Counted from the first letter of the stretch, positions 25,926 through 34,561 are shown. The stretch is DNA of 44,049 nt from Bacillus sp. AFS041924 (GCF_002577195.1 NZ_NULG01000008.1:12116-56164); one strand, 5' to 3'. Program-made: numbers and translations. Notes: a model not told the origin generated them from the letters alone.

Positions 25926-26250
25926 TTACACCTTTTTACGATTAACATTAGAAGTTGGAATTCGTAATGTAAACGTACTTCCTTTTCCAATTTCGGTAGT
26001 TACATGTATAGTTCCATTATGGATTTCTACGATCCATTTTGCAATCGCCAAGCCTAAGCCATGGCGTCCAATTTGTCTGGATCTTGATTTATCAGATCGA
26101 TAAAAACGGTCAAATATTCGAGTATGGTCTTCCAGTTTAATCCCAATACCCGTATCTGTTACTTGTAGATAAATCATTTCCATTATTCGAAATACCTAAC
26201 TGTACCTCTCCTCCACTAGTTACATTGCGATAGATGTGATTTTGTATGCA
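25926..26250 (-). pseudogene. Remnant of a sensor histidine kinase (C-terminal ATPase part)
   Basis: The frame 25926-26183 encodes only the end of a HATPase domain: DTGIGI (G1), IFDRFYRSDKSRSR (F box), GLGLAIAKWIVE (G2) and GKGSTFTLRIP. Just upstream a different frame continues the homology with SGGEVQLGISNNGND, so a one-base change near 26178 breaks the reading. Further upstream only a blurred N-box (IQNHIYRNVTSGG) remains before a terminator. The sensor, HAMP and His-phosphoacceptor parts and any response regulator are absent. Confidence 0.85.
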
Positions 26251-26252
26251 AT

Positions 26253-26285
26253 AAAAAAGAGACCATCGTAAACAGCCTCCTTTTT
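26253..26285 (-). terminator. Terminator after the 35-aa ORF
   Basis: AAAAAGGAGGCT pairs with GGTCTCTTTTTT (12 bp with G-U pairs, 9-nt loop), ending in T residues on the minus strand, a few bases past the stop codon. Confidence 0.65.
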
Positions 26286-26289
26286 GCGA

Positions 26290-26397
26290 TTATAGTTCAA
26301 CTTTACTTGGTTTTCTTATTACAACACGCTCATCAACTTCACTAATATGAAAGTCATCTTTTGTGGGGATGAAGTTTTCGTCGGTAATTTCGATCAT
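26290..26397 (-). CDS. 35-aa micro-ORF, copy 1 of an unrecognised paralogous pair
   Basis: The frame encodes 35 residues beginning MIEITDENFIPTKDDFH and ending RKPSKVEL. A second copy at 35709-35810 matches it at 25 of 32 aligned residues, with an unbroken SEVDERVVIRKP block. The leaders are also alike: both have TTTGAAA...GAGTGTAAA before the ATG, giving a GAGAG/GGGAG SD. A terminator follows this copy. Conservation of frame, start, SD and leader between two loci supports translation or a conserved RNA. The peptide is soluble, charged and of unknown function. Confidence 0.6.
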   Translation of the reverse strand: MIEITDENFIPTKDDFHISEVDERVVIRKPSKVEL

Positions 26398-26511
26398 TAC
26401 TTTACACTCTCTTCTCATTTTGTAATTTCAAATTTGCCCTTAGTTTTAATTTGGATTTATTGATATGAATTCATTCTTAATTTTTTGATTTTTGATGACT
26501 AATGTAACGAA

Positions 26512-26679
26512 TTACTTAATCTTTTGCTTTATAGTTTTTTCGTACTTATTTAATAAGTAATCCAAATTCTGACTTATTTTTATTACCTCTGGATAAGAAA
26601 GAGAATTTCTCTGAGTTAAATTGATCATTAGTAAACGTAGGTTTTCAATCTCTTCCAGTAATTTCTTTTCTTTATACAT
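26512..26679 (-). CDS. Spo0E-like aspartyl-phosphate phosphatase
   Basis: This 55-aa protein fits the Spo0E/YisI/YnzD family, two-helix phosphatases that strip phosphate from response regulators such as Spo0A~P and delay sporulation. It begins MYKEKKLLEEIENLRLLMIN and carries the signature SQNLDYLLNKY, with the family Ser-Gln-x-Leu-Asp at residues 36-40. AGAGGT lies nine bases before the ATG. It stands between the LysR gene and the 35-aa ORF on the same strand. The target regulator cannot be told. Confidence 0.85.
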   Translation of the reverse strand: MYKEKKLLEEIENLRLLMINLTQRNSLSYPEVIKISQNLDYLLNKYEKTIKQKIK

Positions 26680-26773
26680 CCCCAGGTTACCTCTTAATCT
26701 TCGAACTTTTTGTTTTCAAATTCAAGTCTATTTTTGTAGTAAGAAAGGCATTAAGTAAATGAATTCGATCCCC

Positions 26774-27673
26774 TTATATAAGACTTTCTATCTGATTATA
26801 TTTATCTATATGTGAATTCAATAAACTTCTAAAAATATTGGCGGCTGAACCAATCCTCTTTTCCTTATGATGAATAATCGTTATTTTTCTTTGTAAAGTA
26901 GGATTTATCTTTATTGCAGCTAATTGTCCATTATCTTCACTATGATATAGTGTTTTTGATATGATTGTAGCTCCAATACCTTGCTTAACCAAACTAACGA
27001 TCGATTTTGTATCAGTTGATTCAATAATTGGTTCGATTATGATGCCTGACTTTCCACAAACCGAATCAAACCATTTTCTAAAACAGTGATCTTTAGGATT
27101 TAATATGAAAGGTATTTTTTCAATATCTTTTATATCTAGTTCATTTTCGTTAGCTAATTTATGCTCAGAATGTACAACAAGATAAAACTCCTCTTCGTAC
27201 AATGAAATAATATTTAATCCGTCATCCTCTAGTGGCATAATTGTCAATGCTAAATCAAATTCGTTTTGTTTTATTTTTTCAACAACGTCTTCTAATACAA
27301 AAAATTGTAACTGTATATGTGGATACATGGAATGAAACTCAAGTAATGCCAGTAAGGCAACATGGCTTAAATCGCCTGAAAGTGCACCAATAATTAACTT
27401 ACCTCTACTAAGTTTTTGTAATTCCTGCAATTGTTCATTAGCACCTTTGATTGTATTAAAAATTTGACGAGAGTGTTCTAGTAAGATCTTACCAGCTTCG
27501 GTAAGTGCTATTTTTTTTCCTAATCGATCAAAAAGTCTAATTCCAATTTCATCTTCTAAAGCTTTAATTTGATAGCTTAATGTTGGTTGCCCTATCCCTA
27601 GTTTATCCGCAGTCTTAGTAAAATGCATTTCCTCACATATTGCCATAAAATATTCTAATTGCTTCAACTCCAT
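26774..27673 (-). CDS. LysR-type transcriptional regulator
   Basis: The 299-aa protein has the LysR N-terminal helix-turn-helix (MELKQLEYFMAICEEMHFTKTADKLGIGQPTLSYQIKALEDEIG) and a two-lobed effector-binding domain (about residues 90-290). AAGGTGG lies six to seven bases before the ATG at 27673; a longer frame to 27769 has no SD. It faces away from the epoxide hydrolase gene across a 955-bp intergenic region. LysR proteins often control a divergent gene, so the hydrolase is a possible target, but the distance is unusually long. Confidence 0.92.
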   Translation of the reverse strand: MELKQLEYFMAICEEMHFTKTADKLGIGQPTLSYQIKALEDEIGIRLFDRLGKKIALTEAGKILLEHSRQIFNTIKGANEQLQELQKLSRGKLIIGALSGDLSHVALLALLEFHSMYPHIQLQFFVLEDVVEKIKQNEFDLALTIMPLEDDGLNIISLYEEEFYLVVHSEHKLANENELDIKDIEKIPFILNPKDHCFRKWFDSVCGKSGIIIEPIIESTDTKSIVSLVKQGIGATIISKTLYHSEDNGQLAAIKINPTLQRKITIIHHKEKRIGSAANIFRSLLNSHIDKYNQIESLI

Positions 27674-27996
27674 GTTTTTCACCACCTTTGTCTTATTTTT
27701 ATTAGTAAGGATGTAAGCTTCACGATCTATCAATAAGGTGTTCACCATACTGTCAAATATGGAGTACACCTATTTAAGACACTATTGATTTGGTACGAGT
27801 ACTACGTATGACTATTTGAGTAATTCTATATTTAAATATTCTGTTCCTTAAATACTAAACATTCGTCCAAGCAATCTTATATTAAAATTATTCTGATTTT
27901 ATAACAATACAAGATTTTCGATTAGAATAATTTATATTTTTGATGAAACGGAATCACCGTGTTTTTGTTATAAATATCGATTGTTTATTGTATTTT
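27674..27996. other. AT-rich intergenic stretch upstream of lysR-type gene
   Basis: No gene or clear repeat was seen here. It should hold the LysR promoter (minus strand). The operator-like cluster begins just to the right. Confidence 0.4.
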
Positions 27997-28095
27997 TTGA
28001 ACGAACGTTCCAAAAAGATTAAAAAAATATTTAAGCTAAATAAATGTTATTGAAAAAATATTCAAAATAAATATATCATTTCTGGAACGAACGGT
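27997..28095. promoter_or_regulatory. Two outlying operator-like sites
   Basis: TTGAACGAACGTTCCAA at 27997-28013 and TGGAACGAACGGTA at 28082-28095 share the GAACGAACG core with the inverted 19-bp pair at 28172-28218. Their look is that of a TetR-type operator. Confidence 0.45.
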
Positions 28096-28171
28096 AAAGA
28101 AAATATAAAAATGATATAAAAAAGTAATGAATGATCTATTACTACTAGCCCTTAACATTTCGTTTTATACA

Positions 28172-28245
28172 TTCAAGAACATTCGTTCAAAAAATATTCT
28201 TGACCGAACGTTCTTGAATGTGTTAAATTTGTTTTCGAAAGGAGG
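28172..28245 (+). promoter_or_regulatory. Promoter with inverted 19-bp operator pair and SD but no start codon
   Basis: The sites at 28172-28190 and 28200-28218 are inverted copies (17 of 19 positions, consensus TTGAMCGAAYGTTCTTGAA). The second overlaps a promoter: TTGACC (28200-28205), 17-bp spacer, TTAAAT (28223-28228). AAAGGAGG follows at 28238-28245, but an ATC stands where a start codon would be. An open stretch reads KKNKLKRQDVDD onward to a stop at 28411-28413, which may be a decayed TetR N-terminus. From 28414 to 28600 nothing further was recognised. Confidence 0.5.
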
Positions 28246-28628
28246 TACATCAAAAAAAACAAACTTAAACGTCAAGATGTAGATGACGTTTTATACTCAA
28301 CTCTATGCAGTTTTTCTTCATTCAAGGCTAATGAAAGAGATCCATGTATAATCAATTTTCACATTTGTGGTATCAAAAGAGTTCATTTTATGAAAATTAA
28401 AAAATCCCTGTAAAAACACTTAATGAAATGTTCTAGATAACGCTTAAATGTCGTTTAGCTGATACCGTTATGTATAAATACGACCCATCTAAAAATTAGA
28501 AGATTTTCAGAAAAAGCTAAGGTAAATTATTGAAATCAATAAATAAGAAATGGTCCACAGTGCGTGAATTTTCCGCACAAACTAACCTGGCCTCAACCAA
28601 AATAAAACGTATAAAGGGAGATTAAATA

Positions 28629-29852
28629 ATGACGCATACAATTTCTAATAATCAAGTTAATGAGCAAATTACAGATAAAAACGCGATTCGTCCATTTCAT
28701 GTGAACGTTCCAGAAGAGGAACTGATCGAATTGCGCAGACGCATAAATGCTACAAGATGGCCTGAGAAAGAAACTGTATCGGATCAATCTCAAGGTACTC
28801 AGCTTGCAACGGTTCAAGAACTTGCGCGTTATTGGGCGAATGAATATGACTGGCGCAAAATTGAGGCTAAGTTAAACGCTTATCCACATTTCATCACTGA
28901 AATCGATGGTCTGGACATACACTTCATTCACATTCGTTCAAAGCATGAAAATGCTATGCCAATCATCATTGCGCATGGATGGCCGGGCTCGATTTTCGAA
29001 CAAATGAAACTTATCGAACCACTTACTAATCCTACGGCACATGGCGGAAGTGCATCAGATGCTTTCCACGTGGTCATTCCATCGATGCCTGGTTACGGAT
29101 TTTCAGGTAAACCGACTACGACAGGATGGGATCCGAAACGCATCGCTCGTGCTTATGGTGAGCTAATGACTCGCCTTGGTTATGACAAGTATGTGGCACA
29201 AGGTGGCGACTGGGGCGCAATCGTCGTTGATATGATGGGCGTTCAGGAACCTAAGGGATTGATCGCCCTACACACTAATATGGCTGGCGTAATTCCACCT
29301 GAAGTTGATGCGGCAATCTGGTCTGGCAACCCGCTTCCTTCTGATCTTTCAGAAGAAGAGAAAGAAGCAGCTGCACAAGTTCTAGAAAATAAATTCGCCT
29401 ACGCTGCCTTGATGGGAACGCGTCCGCAGACACTGACTGGACTGGTGGATTCACCTGTTGGTTTAGCAGCCTTCATGCTTGACCACGACTGGAAAAGCCT
29501 TGCTCTGATTTCAAGATCTTTTGACGGCGTCAAAGAAGGATTAACTCGCGACGACGTCCTCGACAATATCACGCTCTTCTGGTTAACGAACTCAGGCGTC
29601 TCTGCATCTCGTATTTACTGGGAAAACAGTAACGCCGGAATCTCTTTCTTCGCTGTCAAAGGCGTAAAAATTCCGGTTGCTGTAAGCGTCTTTCCTGATG
29701 AATTATATGTTGCACCTAAGAGTTGGACAGAGAAAGCATATCCTAATCTTATACACTACAACAGACTTCCTAAGGGTGGACACTTTGCAGCTTGGGAGCA
29801 ACCAGAGCATATAACTTCAGAGCTTCGTACGGCATTTAAGTCACTACGCTAA
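28629..29852 (+). CDS. Epoxide hydrolase (EHN-domain, alpha/beta hydrolase)
   Basis: Microsomal-type epoxide hydrolases open epoxides to diols through an ester intermediate. The 407-aa protein has the N-terminal EHN domain (RPFHVNVPEEELIELRRRINATRWPE, about residues 20-125), the oxyanion-hole HGWPGS (116-121), nucleophile Asp194 in QGGDWGA and catalytic His385 in KGGHFAAWEQPE. GGGAG precedes the ATG. Its codons are visibly richer in G and C (runs such as CGACGACGTCCTCGAC) than those of neighbouring genes, which suggests recent acquisition. It has its own terminator. Confidence 0.92.
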   Translation: MTHTISNNQVNEQITDKNAIRPFHVNVPEEELIELRRRINATRWPEKETVSDQSQGTQLATVQELARYWANEYDWRKIEAKLNAYPHFITEIDGLDIHFIHIRSKHENAMPIIIAHGWPGSIFEQMKLIEPLTNPTAHGGSASDAFHVVIPSMPGYGFSGKPTTTGWDPKRIARAYGELMTRLGYDKYVAQGGDWGAIVVDMMGVQEPKGLIALHTNMAGVIPPEVDAAIWSGNPLPSDLSEEEKEAAAQVLENKFAYAALMGTRPQTLTGLVDSPVGLAAFMLDHDWKSLALISRSFDGVKEGLTRDDVLDNITLFWLTNSGVSASRIYWENSNAGISFFAVKGVKIPVAVSVFPDELYVAPKSWTEKAYPNLIHYNRLPKGGHFAAWEQPEHITSELRTAFKSLR

Positions 29853-29855
29853 AAT

Positions 29856-29892
29856 AAAATACAGTCCCTTTAAGTATTAGGGACTGTATTTT
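29856..29892 (+). terminator. Terminator after epoxide hydrolase gene
   Basis: AAAATACAGTCCCT and AGGGACTGTATTTT form a perfect 14-bp stem followed by TT, directly after the stop codon. Confidence 0.9.
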
Positions 29893-29993
29893 TTAAAAAA
29901 AGTATTCTTAGAACGTATGAAAACCAAGAATTCTGAAACCACTTCTTTAAATACAAGCAAAGTGTGACCAACTAAGAAAAGGAGATGATTTCG

Positions 29994-30542
29994 ATGTTTA
30001 CACTTCGCAATTATGATCGCCTTTGTACTGACACGGGAAAAATCAATCACTTTCTAGAACATGCCCGTACTGGATTTCTCGGTTTGTCTCAGGAAGATAT
30101 CCCATATGTCATTCCACTTAATTTCGTTTGGCTCAACAATTCCATTTATTTTCACGGGGCGGCTGAAGGAAGAAAAGCCACTTACATTGAGAATAACCCT
30201 TCAGCTTGCTTTACTGTAGGTGAGAATTATGGAACAATTACAAGTCCAATCCCCGCTGGAACCGATACAGCTTATATGAGTGTCATCGTTGAGGGAGCTA
30301 TCCTTCCCGTAACCGATTTAAATGAAGCCACGGCAGCCATGCAAGTTATGTTGGATAAATATGTACCTGGCTATTATAATCGGCCTTTGGCTAGTGGTCA
30401 TGTAGAACGATATGTTTCCCCGTTAGGTGGGAAAACTGGCATCTACAAATTAGTTGCAGCATCAGTATCTGCCAAAGAAAAAAAAGTGATTCCAAATCGC
30501 ATGTACTATGAAGGTATGAAATATAATACAGACCGTACGTAA
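29994..30542 (+). CDS. Pyridoxamine 5'-phosphate oxidase-like flavin-binding protein (NimA type)
   Basis: The 182-aa protein has the FMN-binding split-barrel pattern: [52 protein letters not shown], then [10 protein letters not shown] and a C-terminal [18 protein letters not shown]. Relatives include NimA-type 5-nitroimidazole resistance proteins and heme- or F420-related reductases; none can be chosen here. The start is the ATG at 29994, nine bases after AAAGGAG; the ATG at 29985 abuts that SD. It is 141 bp downstream of the epoxide hydrolase but after a terminator, so probably a separate unit. Confidence 0.85.
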   Translation: MFTLRNYDRLCTDTGKINHFLEHARTGFLGLSQEDIPYVIPLNFVWLNNSIYFHGAAEGRKATYIENNPSACFTVGENYGTITSPIPAGTDTAYMSVIVEGAILPVTDLNEATAAMQVMLDKYVPGYYNRPLASGHVERYVSPLGGKTGIYKLVAASVSAKEKKVIPNRMYYEGMKYNTDRT

Positions 30543-30680
30543 CTTGCAATGCTTGTAAGACCTCCCCCTTGTTACGACATTGCAAATTCGGTATTGAAAG
30601 TCAAAATATAACAGAATATCCTTATAGAACAAGTTACAATTGACCTTTAGATCAAGAACCCAACACTTTAATCGTCATTC

Positions 30681-30710
30681 AACTGCCACGAATTTTTTCG
30701 TGGCAGTTTT
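30681..30710 (+). terminator. Terminator between flavoprotein gene and ger operon
   Basis: AACTGCCACGAA pairs perfectly with TTCGTGGCAGTT, followed by TTTATTTC. It isolates the ger operon from upstream transcription. Confidence 0.85.
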
Positions 30711-30826
30711 TATTTCTTTAATTGCCTCATTTAAACTTTTACCTTTAGTGAAGGCATCTAAATACATATTTTTACAGTTTAAGGCAAATAGTATAAATTA
30801 TATTGATTTAAAAGGAAGGTACTTGA

Positions 30827-32335
30827 ATGAGTCGCTTTCGAACAAACTTCAAAAAGATTTTTTTTCAAAAGGACACAGGTTTCATTCATCCACCTAATAC
30901 TCATCAATTGAATGATATTGCAATAGAATTTCAAGAAGCTACTTATGAACAGACACTTAAAGAATTAAGTGATAGTTTTGACCTTGTTCATCGTTCATTT
31001 AATCATGATGAAATACACATCATTTTTTTAAGCTCGTTAGTAGATTCCAACACTCTAGAGCGTGAAATACTTTCACCCTTAAGAGAAATATCATTCTATA
31101 ATCTTGAAAAAACTTTTCAACAATCCTTGTATAAACGAGAAAGTAATCAAGAAGAAGTTATTAATGGGATATTAGATGGTAATGTTGCTATGTACACTGG
31201 GGAGGATACATATTTAATAAATGTATCTGGATTAGAGGAACGTGCTATTGCACAATCTGAAACAGAAACTGTCATAAATGGACCGCACGATTCCTTTAAT
31301 GAGACATTAAAAACAAACGTGTCATTGATTAGAAGAAGAGTTAGAAGTCCTCGCTTAAAAATGATCCAGTTATCCGTTGGAGAAATTTCAAAATCTAAAG
31401 TTCTTTTAATCTACATCGATGGTATTGCCCATATGGATATGGTGAACCATCTAAAAGAAAGGATTCAATCTGTTAAAGTTGATTCCATTACTGACTCAAA
31501 CGTATTGATTCAGATAATAGATGATCATCATAATTCACCCTTCCCACAATTTTATACGACGGAAAGACCAGATATTGCTGTGTCCAAACTATATGCTGGA
31601 AAAATCATCGGACTAGTCGATGATAGTCCAAATATTTTTTGTACTCCTTCTAACTTCTTTGATTTTTTTGAGTCACCAGATGACTATAATCAGCGATGGA
31701 TTATGGGAACAATGGTTAGGATTTTAAGATACATGGCTTTATTCATTACATTGATCCTTACTGCTTTTTATGTTTCAATCTGTACTTTTCATTATGAAAT
31801 GATTCCACAATCTTTACTTCAAAGCATTATGCAATCTAGAAGTAGAGTACCCTTCCCTCCTCTCGTTGAAGCTATATTTTTAGAAATTGTAATTGAATTT
31901 CTTAGAGAGGCAGGCGCGAGACTACCTACAAAAATTGGCCAAACAATTGGAATTGTAGGAGGTATTGTAATTGGTCAAGCAGCCGTAGAAGCTGGGATTA
32001 CTAGTAACATTCTTATCATTGTTGTAGCTATCTCTGCTATTGCTTCATTCATAGTCCCTAGCTATATTATGAGTGCTTCCATTCGAATCATTCGCTTCTT
32101 ATTTATATTGATGGCAGGATTTTTAGGTAATATCGGGATCTTTTTTGTTTTAGGTATATTAACCATCCATTTAACTGGATTAACAAATTTATCTTCACCT
32201 TATTTTATGCCGGTTTCACCAACCTTTTTCAAGGATTGGATGGATAGTATTGTGAGGGGACCATTTTATAAAATAAGAAAAACTCAACCCGCGCAATCAA
32301 TGGTACAAAACGACGGTGAACAAGAGAGGAATTAA
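30827..32335 (+). CDS. Spore germination receptor subunit A (GerAA/GerKA family)
   Basis: This is the A subunit of an inner spore-membrane nutrient receptor. The 502-aa protein has a large N-terminal cytosolic domain (about 1-290) and a C-terminal membrane part with about five helices. The hallmark segment is PPLVEAIFLEIVIEFLREAGARLPTKIGQTIGIVGGIVIGQAAVEAG. GGAAGG lies seven bases before the ATG. Its stop overlaps the start of the B-subunit gene by one base (TAATG), so A, B and C are one operon. Such operons use sigma-G in the forespore; I could not see a confident sigma-G promoter. The germinant is unknown. Confidence 0.95.
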   Translation: MSRFRTNFKKIFFQKDTGFIHPPNTHQLNDIAIEFQEATYEQTLKELSDSFDLVHRSFNHDEIHIIFLSSLVDSNTLEREILSPLREISFYNLEKTFQQSLYKRESNQEEVINGILDGNVAMYTGEDTYLINVSGLEERAIAQSETETVINGPHDSFNETLKTNVSLIRRRVRSPRLKMIQLSVGEISKSKVLLIYIDGIAHMDMVNHLKERIQSVKVDSITDSNVLIQIIDDHHNSPFPQFYTTERPDIAVSKLYAGKIIGLVDDSPNIFCTPSNFFDFFESPDDYNQRWIMGTMVRILRYMALFITLILTAFYVSICTFHYEMIPQSLLQSIMQSRSRVPFPPLVEAIFLEIVIEFLREAGARLPTKIGQTIGIVGGIVIGQAAVEAGITSNILIIVVAISAIASFIVPSYIMSASIRIIRFLFILMAGFLGNIGIFFVLGILTIHLTGLTNLSSPYFMPVSPTFFKDWMDSIVRGPFYKIRKTQPAQSMVQNDGEQERN

Positions 32336-33441
32336 TGGTGATTAATATGAAGGAACGGCTCCATCCACTTCAACTATCTATATTAATCTATATGATGCAA
32401 AATGGTTTAGTCTTGTATAGTTTACCTCGAATAACTGCCGAATATTTCGGAACAAATGGCTGGTTAAGTATTTTTTTTATTTTTGTACTTGTTAATATTA
32501 ATATCTTGATGATTGTCATGATTTATAAGTTGGGGAAAGGTCGTTCAATGTTTGAAATTATAGAAACAACTCTTCCTAGATGGATAATGTTCCCCTTCTA
32601 TGTGTTTATTACTGGAGTTTGGATTGGAATCGCAAGTATGGTTATGAGATTATACATCAACATTTTTAAAATGATGTTTTTCCCAGCTTTACCTGACACA
32701 ATATTTCTCATTCTCTTTACCATCCTTAGTTTCTATCTATTAAGAGGTGGAATTTATAATTTCACTAAAGCCATAGCTGTATTATTCTGCTTCGTGATCC
32801 CAATGATTTTTTTAATTTTTTATCTTTTTCCTGAATTTAATTTTTCACGATTTACTACTTTCTTTTTTAAAGGAGAAACTGATATTTTCAAAGGATCACT
32901 TCAAGTTTATTCAGCTTTTTTAGGTATTGAAGTTTCCATTCTTTTTTTTCCGATGGTTGAAAAAAAATGGACAAAGGCCCTCTTTATTGGAAATTTTATG
33001 TCTATGTTCATTTACGTCATTATCCTATTTGTAAGTTTTGGCTTTTTTAGCTTCGACCAAATATTAAATGATATTTACCCAGTTATGACATTATTTGAAT
33101 ACACGGAAGTTTCTTTCCTTTCAAGAGCCGAAAATCTATGCTTTTCTGTTTTTGCATTTAAAGTATTATCAACAGTAGTAATATATTTCTGGGGATCTCA
33201 GCAACTTTTAGGAAACATGATAAAAAGAATGAAGCCTAATAATTGGATTTACATCATTCTAGCTATAGGCTTTATCCTCGCAATGTTACCGGACTCCGTA
33301 GTGGATGTAGAACAGTGGTTAAATTGGTTGAGTTACCTTGGAATCGGTATAGCCTGGGTGTTACCGAGTCTTGTACTCTTCATCCTTTTTACTGAAATTC
33401 TTAAAAACCTTATTAATAGGGAGACAGCTAATGCAAAATAA
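32335..33441 (+). CDS. Spore germination receptor subunit B (GerAB/GerKB family)
   Basis: The 368-aa protein is a ten-helix member of the spore germination branch of the APC transporter superfamily and is thought to bind the germinant. It opens LHPLQLSILIYMMQNGLVLYSLPRITAEYFG and shows regularly spaced hydrophobic helices with WGSQQLLGNMIKRMKPNNW late in the chain. The start overlaps the A-subunit stop, and its last 11 bases overlap the C-subunit gene. Tight overlaps indicate translational coupling and balanced subunit levels. Confidence 0.93.
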   Translation: MVINMKERLHPLQLSILIYMMQNGLVLYSLPRITAEYFGTNGWLSIFFIFVLVNINILMIVMIYKLGKGRSMFEIIETTLPRWIMFPFYVFITGVWIGIASMVMRLYINIFKMMFFPALPDTIFLILFTILSFYLLRGGIYNFTKAIAVLFCFVIPMIFLIFYLFPEFNFSRFTTFFFKGETDIFKGSLQVYSAFLGIEVSILFFPMVEKKWTKALFIGNFMSMFIYVIILFVSFGFFSFDQILNDIYPVMTLFEYTEVSFLSRAENLCFSVFAFKVLSTVVIYFWGSQQLLGNMIKRMKPNNWIYIILAIGFILAMLPDSVVDVEQWLNWLSYLGIGIAWVLPSLVLFILFTEILKNLINRETANAK

Positions 33442-34537
33442 AGTTACCGTATTAATTGCAATATGTTGTTTATTTTTAACTAGTTGTGGAACTAGTAATG
33501 TTATTGAAGATCTAGCAATACTTCAAGCTGGTGCTTACGATTTGTCCGAGAGTGACGAAAATCCAATAAAAACAACTGTCTTGTTTCCTACTGTTTCTAA
33601 AGAGGGAACATTTGGTACCCAGACTTTAACTGCTAATGGAAAATCAACTCATGATACATTTACTAAACTTCAAAATTTAACTAATTTAAAGCTGGTTGGA
33701 GGGCAAGGAACAATCATCTTTGGAGAGAAATTGGCAAAAAAAGGGCTAATAAATGTAATTAAGTCGTTTTCAAGGGACCCAGAATTCGGAACTCGTGTTA
33801 AGTTTGCGATTGTAGAGGGAAAAGGGGAAGATTTGTTAAAAAAAAAGATACCTTCTATTCCAGATAACTCTGAATATCTTTATACGTTTATGGAAAAATT
33901 AGGACGTCAAAATAAAATTCTAAATACTGATAAACATCGTTTTCTAAGAGATTATTATGATGATGGTATTGACCCAGTTTTACCTGTTTTTTCTTATGAA
34001 GGGGAGAACATTGAATTAAAAGGATTAGGTACGTTTAAAGGAGATCAATATGTTTCACAATTAAGTTTAAGTGAAATACAAATCCTAGATTTTTTAAGTG
34101 GAAATATTAATAATGGCAGTTTAATGATTAGTATTCTCGATGAAAAGAAAGGAAAAAATGATCAACTTTTAATAAGTAATATAAATTCTGAAAATGATAA
34201 AAAAGTAAATGGACGAAAAAGTAATAATATGACTGTTATAATAAATCTAGATTTAAAAGGTAGTATTCTTGAATACTCGGGTACAATGGATATAAGTAAA
34301 GAAATATATCAAAGAAATTTGGAAAAGCAAGTTGAAAACTATTTAGTAACTAGTTCAAAAAAATTGATAACTAAATTAAAAAAAGATCAAACAGACTCTA
34401 TAGGGATCGGAACATTAATACGTAACAGTGTGTCATATAAAAAATGGAACAAGATGGATTGGAATAAGATTTACTCAGACTTGCAAATTAAAGTAAATGT
34501 AAATGTAGATTTAATTAATACAGGAAAATCAAAATAA
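33431..34537 (+). CDS. Spore germination receptor subunit C, lipoprotein (GerAC/GerKC family)
   Basis: The C subunit is a membrane-anchored lipoprotein of the receptor. The 368-aa product has a short signal with lipobox LTSC (Cys19 in MQNKVTVLIAICCLFLTSCG). The family pattern follows: TTVLFPTVSKEGTFGTQTLTANGKSTHDTF, LVGGQGTIIFGEKLAKKGL and a C-terminal alpha/beta domain. The ATG at 33431 follows AGGGAG by seven bases. The longer frame from 33371 is only overlap with the B gene. A terminator follows the stop by about 25 bp. Confidence 0.94.
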   Translation: MQNKVTVLIAICCLFLTSCGTSNVIEDLAILQAGAYDLSESDENPIKTTVLFPTVSKEGTFGTQTLTANGKSTHDTFTKLQNLTNLKLVGGQGTIIFGEKLAKKGLINVIKSFSRDPEFGTRVKFAIVEGKGEDLLKKKIPSIPDNSEYLYTFMEKLGRQNKILNTDKHRFLRDYYDDGIDPVLPVFSYEGENIELKGLGTFKGDQYVSQLSLSEIQILDFLSGNINNGSLMISILDEKKGKNDQLLISNINSENDKKVNGRKSNNMTVIINLDLKGSILEYSGTMDISKEIYQRNLEKQVENYLVTSSKKLITKLKKDQTDSIGIGTLIRNSVSYKKWNKMDWNKIYSDLQIKVNVNVDLINTGKSK

Positions 34538-34561
34538 ATTATAGAATGTTTGAGTGGTTGT

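Noticed and set aside
25926-26183. Functional small ATPase of the histidine-kinase type
   Set aside because: It lacks the N-box and half of the ATP lid framework, and homology continues upstream in a different frame, so it is a remnant.
28593-28817. Minus-strand frame across the epoxide hydrolase start
   Set aside because: It is antisense to a clear enzyme frame and has no SD.
30675-30767. 30-codon minus-strand frame reading MYLDAFTKGKSLNEAIKEIK onward
   Set aside because: It looks protein-like but has no SD, contains the terminator stem of the flavoprotein gene and abuts the ger operon promoter region; possibly a gene fragment, but unsupported.
33371-33430. Upstream extension of the GerAC-type lipoprotein
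   Set aside because: It would destroy the lipoprotein signal peptide and is just overlap with the B-subunit gene; the ATG at 33431 has AGGGAG in place.
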